DNA of 64,000 nt from Moniliophthora roreri (taxonomy: Eukaryota; Basidiomycota; Agaricomycetes; Agaricales; Marasmiaceae). Positions 24,544-37,202 of the stretch are shown in pieces. Where the stretch lies: positions 1 through 64,000 of the forward strand of contig LATX02000240.1 of the NCBI GenBank assembly GCA_001466705.2, read 5' to 3'. Position 1 is the stretch's first letter, and each line of letters starts with the position of its first letter. Under the pieces are notes generated by a model that searched no databases, was not told where the DNA came from, and saw only the letters and a program-made list of their open reading frames with translations. Position numbers and translations under genes: made by a program.

Positions 24544-26734
24544 ATGCCGATACCCGTGCGCTCTCTACCACCTCCTGCAAAGAAACGGAAAATTGAGCCC
24601 TCAAAAACTGCTCAAAACGTTCAGAAACTCGAAGACCAAATATCCGAGGCTGTGTCAAAAAACGCTTCCTTGAATGCTCTCGCCGATCTCGTTGAATTGG
24701 CCTGCACTGCAACCCAAGCCGAGGACGTGTCAAAAGCCATTTATGCTTTGTATCGGACATTCGTTACCATCATACACAGGGGAAATTTTGTGCTTGCCGG
24801 AGATGAAAACGCAAAAGTGGTGAAGACTTGGCTATGGGATCAGTTGAATACATATGTCGAGTTCCTGGCAGGGCTATTACAAGACGACGAGAAATCTCTA
24901 CGAGTGAGTCATGAAATCGTTTTTCAGTCTTGTTTTGATTGTAATGATTCAGTCTCTCCGGTAGACCTCAGCGTTGCAGGTTCTAATGTCCTTACAAAAG
25001 CACCTTTCCACATCATTTTCAGAACATTCCTCACCGCCCAACCCACAATTCCATGCGTCCCACTTCAGAAGGATTGTGAATGCTTTACTTCTATGTCCCT
25101 CCTCTTCTCGAAAGGCGCAAGAAGGTAGCTCCTCCGACCGTAAACTTGACCCTGAAGTGTTGAACATGTTCCACGATACCTGGTTCAGCGTTCACGATGA
25201 CATTCGGTGGTTCTTTCTCAGAGAAGCCGGGTGTGTTTCCAGGACCTTGCGACTCTGCATAGAACGCTCATCAGCTCACCAATAGGTCAATTATGTCAAA
25301 AATCACCACTGAACAGCAGCACTATGTCTCGGGGAACCTTTTATCCATTCTCGAACGATTGAATACATTCCCGACGGAATCAGCGGAACTCAACGCTTGG
25401 TGGGTCGAAGAACTAGGAATCAAACCACCCAAAACAAAACGTCAAAAAATTGATGGCTCGAATGAGTCTGACGAGGAAGATGAGCCGACTAACGAGAACG
25501 AGGAGGAGGAAGATGACTGGAGAAAGTTTTTCGATGATGATACAACTATGAAGACGGCACCCAAGGCTAAAGCACCAGCGGGCAGAGTTCACACACTTAC
25601 TGTCCATCAGTCACTTCACTCACTCCAGTCGCATCGTGCCGTCTTCACAAGAGCGTGGCTGTCTCTTCTTCCCAAGCTCTCGATACAAGGAGACGCAAGC
25701 GCTACCAAGGCGCTGGCTTTGCGGGCACTGAACGTCATGCACAGGGGCGTACTACCTCATTTAACAAGACCAGTACTAGTTATGGACTGGATTGGTGCTT
25801 GCGTTGATTATGGTTAGTCGTTCCTACAAGCAATCGGTGATGACTGACTATTCACTGAATAGGTGGGGCTGTGGGGCTACTGGCTCTCAACGCTCTTTAT
25901 GCTCTTATGAAGGAGTACAATTTGTGAGTACTTGATCGGAATCTTCGTTCCATCCTCGCTGACCAATTTCCACAGGGACTATCCTTCTTTCTACACTCGA
26001 CTCTATGCCTTCCTCGATAGAGATGTACTCCATCTCAAGCACCGTGCTCGTTTTTTCCGTATGACGGAGCTTTTCTTGAGTTCTACGTACAGTGTCCTCG
26101 TTGTCATTCTCTGTTATACATTAACCAACCATCAACAGCCACCTTCCTGCAACCCTACTCGCTTCGTTTGTGAAACGGCTCGCTCGATTATCACTCACCG
26201 CTCCACCTGCCGCAATCGTTATGGTCCTTCCGTTCACATACAACATCCTCAAACGGCACCCTGCGTTGATGCCCATGATTCATCGAGATGGCGATATATC
26301 CAGCGGTATGTTGTGTGGTTCCATAACCTATCCACAATTGACGTGATCAACGCAAAACAGACCCTTTCAACGCATCGGAAATCAATCCATTGCTCACAGA
26401 CGCCATTTCGAGCTCCCTTTGGGAAATCCAAACTCATAGGTCACATTATCATTCCGCAGTATCAACCTTAGCCAAGATCTTCTCGGAAGCATTCACGAAG
26501 CCCAAGTATTCGATGGAGGATTTCTTGGATCATACATATGTCACTGTATGTTGTGCCATTCTTCGTATACAAGGTTATCTGACACATGCTGAGCAGCTGT
26601 TCGATGCGGAAGCCAACAGGAAAATTAAGAAAGAGCCAGCTTTAGCCGTGGAACTCGATCAACAAATAAATCTTTTCGGCAAGACCGATGCGGTTGGCGT
26701 CGTTGGAGACCTTTGGACATTTGAAGGTCTCTAG
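24544..26734 (+). CDS. NOC4: Nucleolar complex protein 4 (NOC4), 40S ribosome biogenesis
   Basis: NOC4 pairs with NOP14 in maturation and export of the small ribosomal subunit in the nucleolus. The ATG at 24544 opens MPIPVRSLPPPAKKRKIEPS (a basic nuclear-localisation-like stretch). Helical repeats follow, with SDEEDEPTNENEEEEDDWRK, an acidic insert typical of nucleolar proteins. The conserved Noc4/CBF domain follows: FTRAWLSLLPKLSIQ, ALNVMHRGVLPHLTRPVLVM, DWIGACVDYGGAVGLLALNA, YNLDYPSFYTRLYAFLDRD, RARFFRMTELFLSSTHLPAT and PFTYNILKRHPALMPMIHRD. This is the strongest family signature. Introns interrupt the exons at about 24903, 25230, 25814, 25923, 26080, 26308 and 26549. The stop is at 26732-26734; a GGCACA triplet repeat follows directly. 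Confidence 0.9.
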
Positions 26735-26879
26735 GCACAGGCACAGGCACAGTAGCACTGGACATGACTTCATCATGCTTCCCGAAGTCGAGATGAACGT
26801 TACGATTGTCTCATTTTATTATACACATTTTTACATTCTTCATATTTCGCTTGCCCGTATCGATGCGACTCGGACCAAT

Positions 26880-27514
26880 TTAGCATTCCTCGAATTTCCA
26901 AGCCTGGTGCTCGCCTTCCCATTCTGTCCACAAGGTAACAGGAGTACCGTTTGCTGGGTTTCCGTGGTCGGACAAATCGATGTTCATGGGAGTAGGAGCG
27001 CCGGGAACGTACAGCCTAAGGAACACGAAGAAAATAAGTACTAGATCAATTTGAATGACCAGAATTGCACATACCTGAACACGCTTCCGTTGTTGCGGTC
27101 GGGCCAGATGTCCCAGTAGCATGAGTCATTGCTTCCAACGACAGGGGTGCCTTCATCTTCCGACCACCTGCTCAGGTATGGACCTTTGTCGGTCTGCAAC
27201 TGTAAAGTTTTTCAGAGAATGATTTTGATACCCAGCAAATATCCTAGCTTACCGTAAAATGATTCCCATCGTGTTCTACCCTCCACTTTCATGCGTCGTT
27301 AATATCGGTGCAGATCTGAAACACAGTGCTGAAAAACGTACCCTCTGATTCTCTCCACCGTGAAGCTCGTAACCAGTGACTATGAACCGGTCATCAAGGT
27401 TCAGCCGCGGCAAAGACAGTGGCAAGACATACCTCTGCCGTCGTCAGCAAGGTCGAGGGCGTTTCCGGTCTTGAGGTTGATGATGTGATAGGTCTTTCCA
27501 GCTTCTGGCGCCAT
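26880..27514 (-). CDS. Small ricin-B-like (beta-trefoil) lectin
   Basis: The ATG is the complement of 27512-27514. The chain starts MAPEAGKTYHIINLKTGNAL followed by DLADDG (first trefoil strand and loop). It continues with GYELHGGENQRW, FTLQTDKGPYLSRWSEDEGT, YWDIWPDRNNGSVFRLYVPG and NIDLSDHGNPANGTPVTLWT, ending EGEHQAWKFEEC with a QAW (QxW) motif. At about 145 residues it is a stand-alone single trefoil, the size of mushroom cytosolic lectins. No signal peptide. Four introns. It lies on the other side of NOC4 from a second ricin-B-like gene; the two share fold and the YKLLN/YHIINLKTGNALDL start but are not close copies. Confidence 0.75.
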
Positions 27515-28415
27515 GATGTGTAGGTGGGGTGTATGGGAGAATGGCGATGCTCTTATATACCTTTTCAGAGGCACTCCACGGGACGATGACAATCGCCACT
27601 GACGGCATGAGATTATTGTGCGATTTGGGGCCAGGACAGATCCGCTGATAATCAGGAAAGGGTACTCATGGTCAGTCTCGTGTCGTTGTCGGAAAGGACT
27701 CTTCGGATACTCATCGACACGAGTTCTTCTATAGCCAGTCTCGGTATCAACTTCCAGCCGCTTGAGGGTTCCCAGAGTCCTTGGCAAACGCGACTGCGCT
27801 TATTTTAGGAAGAAGTTTGCAAGTACATCCGCCAGACCCGGGCTAAGCACTTAGAACGCGTAATCTGGTCAGCTTGAATGATATCGACTCGGAAGCTGGG
27901 TGCATGCGGACCTATTGGACACAGAACAGATGGTTGTTCCAAGGTTACGTCCATGACCGATCACAGTGGGGTATACACAAGCCAGAACACCCGGGACTAG
28001 GGAAGGATGGTTGATCCATATGGCGTAAATGTTCAAAGACGATAGATTCACTGAGCTTATCGAGGTTATCTAGATAGTTGAGGGTCACTCATGAAAGTCG
28101 CAGGTGTCCATTTGACAGTGTCATTAGCAAGCTAGCACTGCTGTTGCTACCTGCAGCTAGTGTGATTAACCCTTCGAATTCTGTCCAGTCGTAAAAGGAA
28201 AACTTGGATCAGACCATCGACACAGCAGTTCATGAATCTCGCCAAGGGCCGCAGCAGTCCAAGTGGCAGTGCCAAGCCCCGGCCAACCTCGAAAGCAAAG
28301 ACAGGAATACAAAACGATTGGGTAAATTACACGACTGTAACAATCCATTATAAAAAGTCCCGAGTGTGATACAAAACAAGTGCACTGAGTCCAACTGGAA
28401 AGTCCACGTCCAGAA
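27515..28415. other. Intergenic region upstream of the small lectin gene
   Basis: About 0.9 kb; contains the lectin promoter (TATA box noted separately). A minus frame upstream of the lectin ATG is open but without coding character. Nothing else recognised. Confidence 0.4.
27553..27559 (-). promoter_or_regulatory. TATA box of the small lectin gene
   Basis: On the minus strand this reads TATATAA, about 40 bp before the ATG at 27514, with a CT/CA-rich leader between them. Confidence 0.55.
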
Positions 28416-30220
28416 TCATAAACCAAACACTGGCAACGCAGAGTCTATCCCATTCCATGTATTAATAGTAGCATCAATGGCTTGAATCAGCTCCATCACA
28501 ATTGGATGGTACTGTATTGAACCGGTATCATTCGCACCCTCCGCACGCACCAACGAGCACGAACGAGACCTTGAGAGACTTGTACGACTGCATGAAAGTG
28601 GCAAGATAGCTGACGGGGCCGGGACCGGAGGGATAGATAACGTTGAAGAGATGGAGGAACGATGGTCACCATGTACATGTACGATTGGGTCGATGGAATC
28701 GTGATTGACGGCGGGGACACGAAGAGCCGTCATTGTAAATCCGGGAGAAACATTCTCGTATTCTGGTTGGGCAGCCGGCTTGGGCGTCGGAACGAATAAG
28801 GAGTGTGAATAGATCGCACGTCGTTTGAGCACAGATTGATGGTCTGCCAATGACTCGAATGTCGGTGTCTCATGTTCATGGTTGATGGCATGCTTCTCTG
28901 TGCGTGGAAAGATGTTCCGAGCATGAGGTACTTGTCGAGAGGTAGTATTGGAGGGGCGCAATGAAGCGAATTTAAGGAGTCTTGATCGATTGAGAACGTC
29001 GAGCGAATATGCCCGTTTTTGAGTTTTCGTGTCTGCAGTTTCCCTCGTCTCAGGGAGAGCTGTTGTCTGTTCAGGAATATGAAGAGAAGCCTGAGATTCC
29101 GACTTCTTAGATGACGGGACCGACCAGATGGATCGAGCAAACACAGTCCCGAGACTAGAGGATTTGAGATGCGGATAGGAACGGATAGCACTTGTTTTAT
29201 CTTCTTTAGTAGATCTGTTTCTTGTCTTTACTGATGGGTCTCGTGAAGGGTCGGAAGGAGTGGTAACCATGGTAGAGGCATGCTTAGCTGTTAAAGACCT
29301 AGCATGCTTGGCCTTAGTTGTCGATAACCAGCTGGGTCTGTTTGGATCGCGTTCCGAGAGCGTTCTCGACCTGATAGTATTAGCATCAGCAAGTTTAGAC
29401 GCAGATGTCGGTGTGGAGGTAGTAGTTGTTCTGGACAGAGTCGGCAGGTCTCTGTGAACGCTCCCATCTCCGTTAGATTTTCTACGTGTAGTAGCGGTGA
29501 AAGAAGAGTCGGACAGAAACTTGGTGATAGATAACGGCTGAATAGGATGCAGGTGCATTCCTGACCCTTCAGTACTGTCAGGAAGCGGATATCGAAGACT
29601 ACGAATCGTTCGTGAGCTTGGGACCGAGAGATGGCTATCTTTTGGTCTATCGAGAGGTTTCTACGGCGATGCGAGATTCCTCGTTAAATCGCACAGAAAG
29701 AGACGAACAGCGGACATACATTCTCTGTGCCCAACGTTTTCTGAATCTTAGATCCATTGCCCGACCCAATATCCCGCTTTTCGACCACATTGGGCCTCGC
29801 TTCTTTGAGTGGTACTACCTGGAACCGATGAGGGCTTTTATCCCTGACCGCTATACGAGTTTGCATCGTATATGGTGACGAAGGAGTCGAAGACGTCGTG
29901 GACGTGATGGTAGTAAATGGCATTGAAAATGGCGCTGAAGATTGTGTGGATCGCCTTTGTGAAGCGTGTCCGTCCAACGAACGTTGCTGTACCTGCACAG
30001 AACGACGCTGAGCCTTGTTCTGTTCCGTACGACACGCCGATTTGTTTCCTTCGCGATTTTTGTCCCAGGTAGGAGTCTTCGGTACCTTGGTAGGAATGTC
30101 CCAATCATTACTGGTTGGCGTCAACGAGCTTCCGGTGGTTTTCATTCTGGCTCTTGGCCCCGGGACTACGGGTATCGACGATGGGAATGCGAAGTTGGGA
30201 TCAAGAAGAGATGCAGACAT
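28416..30220 (-). CDS. Ser/Thr-rich disordered protein of unknown function
   Basis: Two exons. The ATG is the complement of 30218-30220 and begins MSASLLDPNFAFPSSIPVVP, a segment that looks conserved. Exon 1 ends near KIQKTLGTENV; an intron of roughly 100 bp leads to exon 2, which starts around SLRYPLPDSTEGSGMHLHPI and stays open for about 380 codons to the stop at 28416. The chain (about 560 residues) is dominated by Ser, Thr, Pro and Arg, with many SP/TP sites, and lacks any recognised domain. The C-terminal end (HPIVMELIQAIDATINTWNG) is the only clearly helical part and may be a binding peptide. The long uninterrupted frame and consistent composition make it a real gene; function unknown. 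Confidence 0.65.
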
Positions 30221-30681
30221 GACTCTGTAAAGGAAAGGCGAGATAATCCTAGGCCTGCCTAGGGTACTGTAGCGGTAGTGGCGGTCGATGGGAAACCTGA
30301 AGGCCTGAAATGTTGAACTTTAAGCGCTCGTGAGCGACTCCAACTTAAAGTCTCGTAGGCTCTCTCTACCTCCATCATATGCCTGGGTCTTGGACTCATT
30401 AACTTTTATAGGAATGTTAGAGATTCGCCTCTACATTCGACGTTTAAGAATTCATAACTATACACACGAAAAACAAAAACTATAGCTACACGAGGTGGGT
30501 ACTTTATATAACAAAGAATGGAGTCATATGGATACAGCACTCTAGAAACCCTTGAAGAATACCTTGCCTTCATCTCTATTGGTGACCTTGGATCGGGAGA
30601 GCTTGACACGCTAAGCTATTACCGGGATGTGCACTCGAATTGAGGAACCCTGCGAACCAATTGACGTTTTTCAAGACTGTT
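30221..30681. other. Intergenic region
   Basis: About 460 bp with no recognisable gene; upstream of the Ser-rich gene and downstream of the coiled-coil gene. Confidence 0.4.
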
Positions 30682-31903
30682 TCACAGGCCTTGCGTGAAT
30701 GGGTTAGCTGACATAGGTCGAACAACCAGAAAGGCTGAGTGCAGGCTTACCTTAGTCAATTCTGCGGAAGCTAATGGCAATGTCAGTCGGCCAACTAACA
30801 GAAGGAAGAGACTACTGACCAGCAGCCATCTCCGGAACTCCACGAAGACAACTCGCGAGAACATTGATCTGCTCTCTCAGACTGGAGATCGTCGCGTTCC
30901 GCTCGGTCATGTTCTGCTGCAGTTCATACCGTAGCTAATCCACGTCAGGTTTCCCGCCAGCAAAAGAGTCCAGCCAATAGCCTACCTGCCGGACTAAACA
31001 TTCAAGCTACGACACACAATAAGTTTCTCTCGAGGAATAAAAGCACAACCAAACTGACCTGGTGAACAGTGGCCCATTCGTTTTGCGTCAGGTTGCGAAT
31101 CTAGATCATTATGATGTTGACATCAAACTTATCCGAAACCCCAACAGCAGAACACAAACCAAAGACGACTGGTTGCCTCCAGAACGCAGCCTTAATGCCG
31201 AACAACTCGAAACCACGCCTTCGTCCATGTCGACGTCCATCAAGAACGTTGTACTAGACTTTGGAGGCACTGTGTTCAATGTGGTAGACCAAGAAGAGTG
31301 GATCGGTGACATAGGACTTGGATAAGGATTTTGAATGCTTGGAAAGCGTCGCGGCGGTGTAATGGGATCCGGTGGTATAACCTCCGACATCTGTACATCA
31401 TCAGATGAAAGTTGCTCGACTGTACTGGTGCTAGTGATGTGAGCGGCCTGCTGAGTTTGCCTTGAGGAAGAATCTGCGTACGGCGTGCTCTGAGTGGGTA
31501 CATCGAGATCCATGAATCTTGCGGAAGGGGGAATGTTATCCTCTTTTTTCTTTGTTGCCCCTTATTCTTTTGAAAAGTCGGCAGGGGATGGAGAGGCCAG
31601 GAGTACATGCACACACCGTTTTTTTCGGGGATCTATTCCTCGGTAGCCCTTTCACAATGAAGTTTGCCCCATCATTGCGGTCATAAGAAGGATGGAATGT
31701 TCTTGAAATTGGGGCACTGGGTATTACAGTTGTCGTCTTGATATCAGATTTTATGCAATCGTAATGTGACAGACGAATTGGACTCACAACTGGTTACGCT
31801 TTCTAGCAGCCATGAAGTCGTTATCGACAGTGGGAGAACGTCTTCGTCGTGCGGGTGATGTATCCGAGTTTCTTGCAGTGTTCATTGTCGACAAACCACT
31901 CAT
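30682..31903 (-). CDS. Small multi-exon coiled-coil protein, unknown function
   Basis: Modelled from splice signals. Exon 1 (ATG 31903) reads MSGLSTMNTARNSDTSPARR and a basic NDFMAARKRNQL. A second exon contains HPSYDRNDGANFIVKGLPRN. A third begins KKEDNIPPSARFMDLDVPTQ and holds a Ser/Pro stretch with PRRFPSIQNPYPSPMSPIHS. Four short exons follow: IRNLTQNEWATVHQ, LECLVRQ, LRYELQQNMTERNATISSLR with EQINVLASCLRGVPEMAA, and ASAELTK + ANPFTQGL-stop. Heptad-spaced Leu in the last exons predict a coiled coil of 50-60 residues. The first two exons are less certain; a shorter protein starting at MDLDVPTQ (31513) is the alternative. The family is not recognised. The six or more exons in 1.2 kb are typical for this genome. 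Confidence 0.5.
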
Positions 31904-32576
31904 ATTATCCGAATGATGACCTTGAAGTCGAAAAAGCATCAGAAAGCGATGTACAGGATGAACCACAGAACTTACTACCGTCTCTTTTCCAGGGCCGCCG
32001 GTGGCTATCGAAGTATCGCCTATTTTCTCCTGGGCTTGTGCAACGAACCATATTACGGCCGAGACGAGAATAGTATAGAGCTTGAGAGTAGAATCAGTGT
32101 GGGATAACTGAAGAGCGCTAGGCACGAATAGAGATGGAGTGTGTTGTGGACCAGCAGCAACGACGTGGGCGGTAAGAAGAGGAGAGATAAGCGGTGTGGC
32201 TCAGGGGAGAGAAAGGTGCTCGCTCTTATCGTTGCATGATCAAAGACGTCTTTGTGATAGCGCCGTAGCGCACCGCTTCTTTATCCTTTAGGATAAACAG
32301 ACGCCCTTTGGAGTGATGCAAATACCTCGGGCACGTGGTCTAGCAGTTCGGGAGAGAGAGGTGAAATCAGGGAGCAGGTATTGGCCGGTACACATGGCAA
32401 ATGATGAAATAAGCACGATACCATTTCATAATGCTATAGTAGACTATACAACGACGTGTACGGTATAATAAATCTATGCAAAATCCTAGTTCCATGGTCA
32501 ACACAACTTAGAGACAAGACAAGGCCGTAAAACTCACCTTCCAATGCCCGGGTATAATGATAATAATGTCCAATCC
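31904..32576. other. Intergenic region
   Basis: About 670 bp; one short minus frame with a hydrophobic stretch (31990-32125) has no ATG and is not supported as a gene. Nothing else recognised. Confidence 0.4.
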
Positions 32577-34145
32577 TTAAATAATTAACGAATCTGCCCA
32601 ATGTCTGACTACACCTTCACCCGCAATCTGGAATGGGAACCTCTTCACATCTCTCATGATAATAGTTCCATGCGAGTTGAAAACCCCATCTATGAATGCC
32701 AGTTCCTTCTTTAGGGGTAGCGTATTGAGTTGCTCTGCAATCTTATGCTGAAGTGGTGAAAGAGCCGCTGGTTCTTTGGACTTCTTCCCGACTTTGATAG
32801 AGATTTCGGTACCTTGCAACGTGGAAGTCGAGCCTGACCCCGCCTCGTCCATCAACTCTACCACTGCACCTTCAACTTCTCGCTCAAGCTGGGCCAAAAC
32901 CCGAGCCAGACTTTGTCCATGCGTAGCATCTTTCTCCAATTCCTTGATCCTGGCCCGAGACGATCGTGCATCTCGCGAGAGACGAATGACGGTCAAAGCA
33001 AGAATGACGGGTATGAGAATAGGTAGCATGGCATAAAAGACCTGGGGAGCAGATTAGCACGAGATGCGGTGAAACCGTGAGAGGGCCATACAATGTTCAG
33101 AGGGAAGCGGAACTTTAGGAAAGGTGGAAGGGAGGGTTTCTTGTTCTTTCTCTGCTGGAACCAGCTGGGAGACAAGATGACAGGTTTCGGTGTGGGTGCA
33201 GGAGGGACAGGCGGTAAAGAATATGATTTGATTATTGGCTTGTAGTTTTCGTCTAGTTTGCTGTATAGGATCCGTGTGTTAGCATCAAGTACCCCGCTAA
33301 TGAAATTGAGATATCCTTACATCTCGATGCCGTTCTTTGCGTGATCAGCAAATGGGTCCTCAGTTTCAATAGCTGCTGTAACGTAGGGTACCGTTGTGTC
33401 ATAAATACTGGAAGCACATAAACACCAATATGCTGAAGACGTCAGAGACTCCACTTACGCATTTGCATATATCCTGGCGTGCTGGAAGGATGCGAGTGCT
33501 TTGTAGAACACAAACTCTGAGAATGTGAAATCAGCCACGGGCTCGCAGAGTGCGGATATATAATAACACACCAGGATCAGCCATAACTTCCAGCAATGGT
33601 TTGCCAGTGTTGGACCACTTGTCCACGCAGTAAAACTGCTCTCCCGTCCTTGACAATAGTTTCGGACCCAAGGTGGAGTAAAGACTTGACAGGATGGATG
33701 GATACCGCGGCAGACCAAGATGAGGCGTCGCGATGGTGTTGAAGTTTACGGGCGCAACGTCCTTGAAGAATCCTTTTTGATAGAGAATTCCAACAACATA
33801 GCGAGAGACTAGACCGCCCAAGCTATATCCAGTTATTGAGAACTTGACAACCTTCTTTCCGTCACTCTGGAGTTGCTCGACCTCGTCGATGACCTGAAAT
33901 TTGTCGACAGAGTTAGTTTTAGCTCAACTATATCAAATAGTTGAATAGCTCACCTCTTTAGCCACACGTTCACCTCCCCAATCTATTCCATCGTATGTCG
34001 AGTCCTCTGCGTTCGTCCGTGCGACGATAACGTGGAGTGGAATGTCGGTGACTTCTCTTTCTTTGATAGTCCGCTCCAACTCCCGGAGATGGCTGGGGTT
34101 GCCCCACATTCCATGAACGAGAGTGAGAAGGTGAACAGAGTCCAT
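32577..34145 (-). CDS. DUF676 serine esterase/lipase (LPL1/ROG1-like) with membrane anchor
   Basis: An alpha/beta-hydrolase of the family that includes yeast lipid-droplet phospholipase Lpl1 and Rog1. The ATG (complement of 34143-34145) opens MDSVHLLTLVHGMWGNPSHL; LVHGMWGN is the family's oxyanion HG motif. The nucleophile elbow is FSITGYSLGGLVSRYVVGIL (GxSxG, Ser nucleophile), followed by FKDVAPVNFNTIATPHLGLP, diagnostic for DUF676. A later exon carries IYDTTVPYVTAAIETEDPFA (the Asp region), and a hydrophobic segment YAMLPILIPVILALTVIRLS, a likely transmembrane anchor, precedes a charged helix and a C-terminal domain with the candidate His region (FINSHG-like). About six introns. A TATA-like stretch (34185-34194) lies 40-50 bp before the ATG. 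Likely acts on phospholipids at lipid droplets or the ER. Confidence 0.85.
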
Positions 34146-37100
34146 GGGGATGATGCTTTGTGCTGACCCAGCAGCTTTATGGGACTATAAATATGAGGGA
34201 ACAGGTTTGGACCTGCGGCGACGAACCGAATGATGAAAGTGTTCCTTAGTCATCGTGCCGGTGCATCAATACATACACCTCACCGATTGCGCTCCGAAGG
34301 CAATCGGTGACAACGAGGCTGTAGCGTACATACAACCCAGAAACTGGGTCATGCTGTTGCTTGTGCCACTACAGTAACACTACCGAGCATATATATCGTA
34401 AGATACATATAAACATAAAGTATAATACAACGGAGGAAGGCAAGCTTCATACGAGCATATGAGAGCATGGGAGCATATCAATCAGGGCAAGAAAAACAGC
34501 AATTGTACAAGCAAAATCTTCGTGGCGTATCATGCAGAATTCAATCGGGATGATGTCGGTGTGGTTCGTATACGTTCATTAGCCATGAATGCATGAAGGT
34601 TGGCGTCATGTATTATTCGAAATATCAAATGTGTGTTTTGGCCAGTGCAGAGTGCGCAGACATTTAGTCCCAGCGAGAAATCCGCTGACGGTATCCGACG
34701 ACATCCGATGGAATACGACACCTCAAGGCCTCAAAATCCGATGGATACCAACGGATACCATCGAAAAAGGGCCGCACTTTCTGACAGTGACGTCGTTTAG
34801 CAGGAGGTTTTCATTGGATTCCTTCAGATGTACTCAGAATGTGATGTATTCTGATGTATATCTACGTGAGTACATGTATATACTGTGTTCAACTCCAAGT
34901 CCATCCAGGTTGGCCTGGTCGACCATCGTACAAGCCCATCACCCAACAACTCTCCGCCCACCGATCTAACAATTCTCAATAAGTCCTCCGCCGCCGCTAC
35001 CCCGCAACCCTACGCCCTACCCACTCGGCAGAAACAGCTCCTCAGTATCCGCTACAGACAACAATGAACATGGTAACTGGGTCAAAACAAATTCAAATCT
35101 TGCCTGTGCCAAAGTCCCCTACGTAGTCACGTAGTCGCGTAGTGCTTGAGGTGATTGGATACCACAAGGCTTGATGCGTCAATAATAAGAACCGTAATGA
35201 GTCACCCATATACACTCAAAACCCTTTTCTTTCACGTTTTTCCAACTTGATGTTCGAGAACAAACCTTAGTCTAGAATGTGTCAGTAAGCCAAAACGTGG
35301 AAAGGGCGTACTAAGGGATATGAATGTCGACGAGTAGGGCATAGGGTTGGGGGGATGGTGGTCGGGAAGAGAGAAGTATTCGACGGCGTAATGGGAAACA
35401 ACGGGAGGAAGCTGTAAATAAGAACAAAGGTAAGCAGACTCAATCGCTCGTTCCTCGCTGTATAGAGTCTGCCTGATCTCGCGGCGTGTTACCCGTAGTT
35501 GACTTGTTAGCCGAATATACCCGTTATAGTAATTCTGGCACGTGGAATGACCAGCTCTCCCTGCATACAAGAGCGTTCTACACCCCGCAAAAAAATTCCA
35601 AATCGTCCCGTTCAAGTTCGAGCAGCTTTAACTGAGCTGCCAATAGTCAGGTAACTCATAATCAGTCACGAGGGTCCCGTTGAGCAGTTTGAAACCAAAG
35701 TGGTAGGCGGGATTGGGTTTATTTCTAACCCTACCCTGTCCCTTTTACGGCACCCATGACCTCCCACGTTTAGCGCCTCTCCAGCTGGTGGACTTTGCAG
35801 TCTTTCTATCCCTTCTCCGTGCTTTTCATGGTGCTTAAGCTCACTGGGGTACTAAAGTATACTGTGATACGCGTCCAAGTTATTTTACTATGAGTGCAAC
35901 GCGTGAGATTCAAGAAATTCCTGAAAAGGTATAACTCAAAAACGTGATTGGCAAAATCAACTACGGTATCGGGGGTGCAGACTAAGAACAAAGGTAGTGC
36001 TCAGCGACTACATTCAGGATGGAGGGAAGAGTCAGAAGGCCAGTCATACGTCGCGCATTTGTTATTCATTTTGAGACTAAACTCTTCCATTTCTCCAAGG
36101 TGAAGAGACGACATTCTTGTCATTCATCGGATAGCATCAGAAAGTCGGAATCCATCAGACAGCCCCAGGGAGCATCAGGGCATTCCTCACTGGGACCGAG
36201 CTATCGTCAAAGGGTCGTTCTGGATGGAAGAGGTGACGTTTCCAGATCCAGACATGGCTGCTGCTGACTAGCGTACCAAGGATACTGAGTCTGGAAGAAA
36301 GGGCGCAAGCAAATTTGTGAGGAGACCCATTTTTGGTAACCGTTGACAGTTCCCTTTCGGGGCTGTCACCTAAAGTAGTGACTTTTTTTCGTTCTGCGTT
36401 CACCTTGTCCGTTCACAATCCTTTCGAATCCCCATCATAAATCCATTCACATGTATTTTATGAGCTATAAGACCAACTAGCGTCAATGGAAATTTTAATC
36501 CAGCCAACAACCTTCAGAAACCAAGGCCAAAGCCGAAATCCATTTAGACCTTCAAGGCATCATCTTGGTCCATTCACAACCCTTCCGACACTCCATGTTG
36601 ATGCATAGGCATCTATTGACACCCTGTTTACCTACCTTAGCTCTAGCGTCCCTGGTGACTGCAGTACAGTCCAGATTTACAGAAAAGCTCTCGCAGATAA
36701 AAGGATTCGAGTTGCGGGCTACAATTCAAAGACGCGCCAGCAGCTAGCAAGGGGCGAGAGGTTGGATAAAGACAGCGACATGATTTTCACCACGTGGATT
36801 TGTCGTCTTGGTCATTTCGTCAAATCCGCCCTACCGAGATCATTGGCTCGAAATGATCTTCGGTATCAAAAAAGGTCATGACCACAACGGGGTATCCTTT
36901 CGTGCTAGTGCCGTGGATGGGTTCTCGCATTCCTTTCCGACTTGAAGCTGATAAAGTTTGATCCATATTCAGATTCAAGCAGGCATCACAGGAACTAGCA
37001 TCGCAATCGCGGGACCGTCGGCATCGCAGGTGCTCCTAGTAAACGGCCGGTGTAAAATTCATCAAAGAGTATGGGTGCTCAGTCTATATGACCTGATGAT

Positions 37101-37202
37101 GAACTGCCATAACCTGCCATGGCGAAAGCCGGATGATCACCGACCCTTCTGCGAATCTTTAAGAGGGCCTGGTTCTTCTTCTAAATCATCGCGCCCTTTG
37201 TC
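34146..37202. other. 3 kb gene-poor region left of the biosynthetic locus
   Basis: No gene recognised in about 3 kb. Several 60-127-codon frames exist on both strands without any motif, and they overlap one another. Minor repeats are visible (a CGTAGT-type repeat near 35120-35150; GAGCAT repeats near 34450-34480). It separates the housekeeping genes from the metabolite cluster. Confidence 0.45.

Noticed and set aside
35232..35615. 127-codon minus frame in the 34-37 kb gap
   Set aside because: No conserved motif, begins at the edge of a simple repeat-like region and has no protein-like composition.
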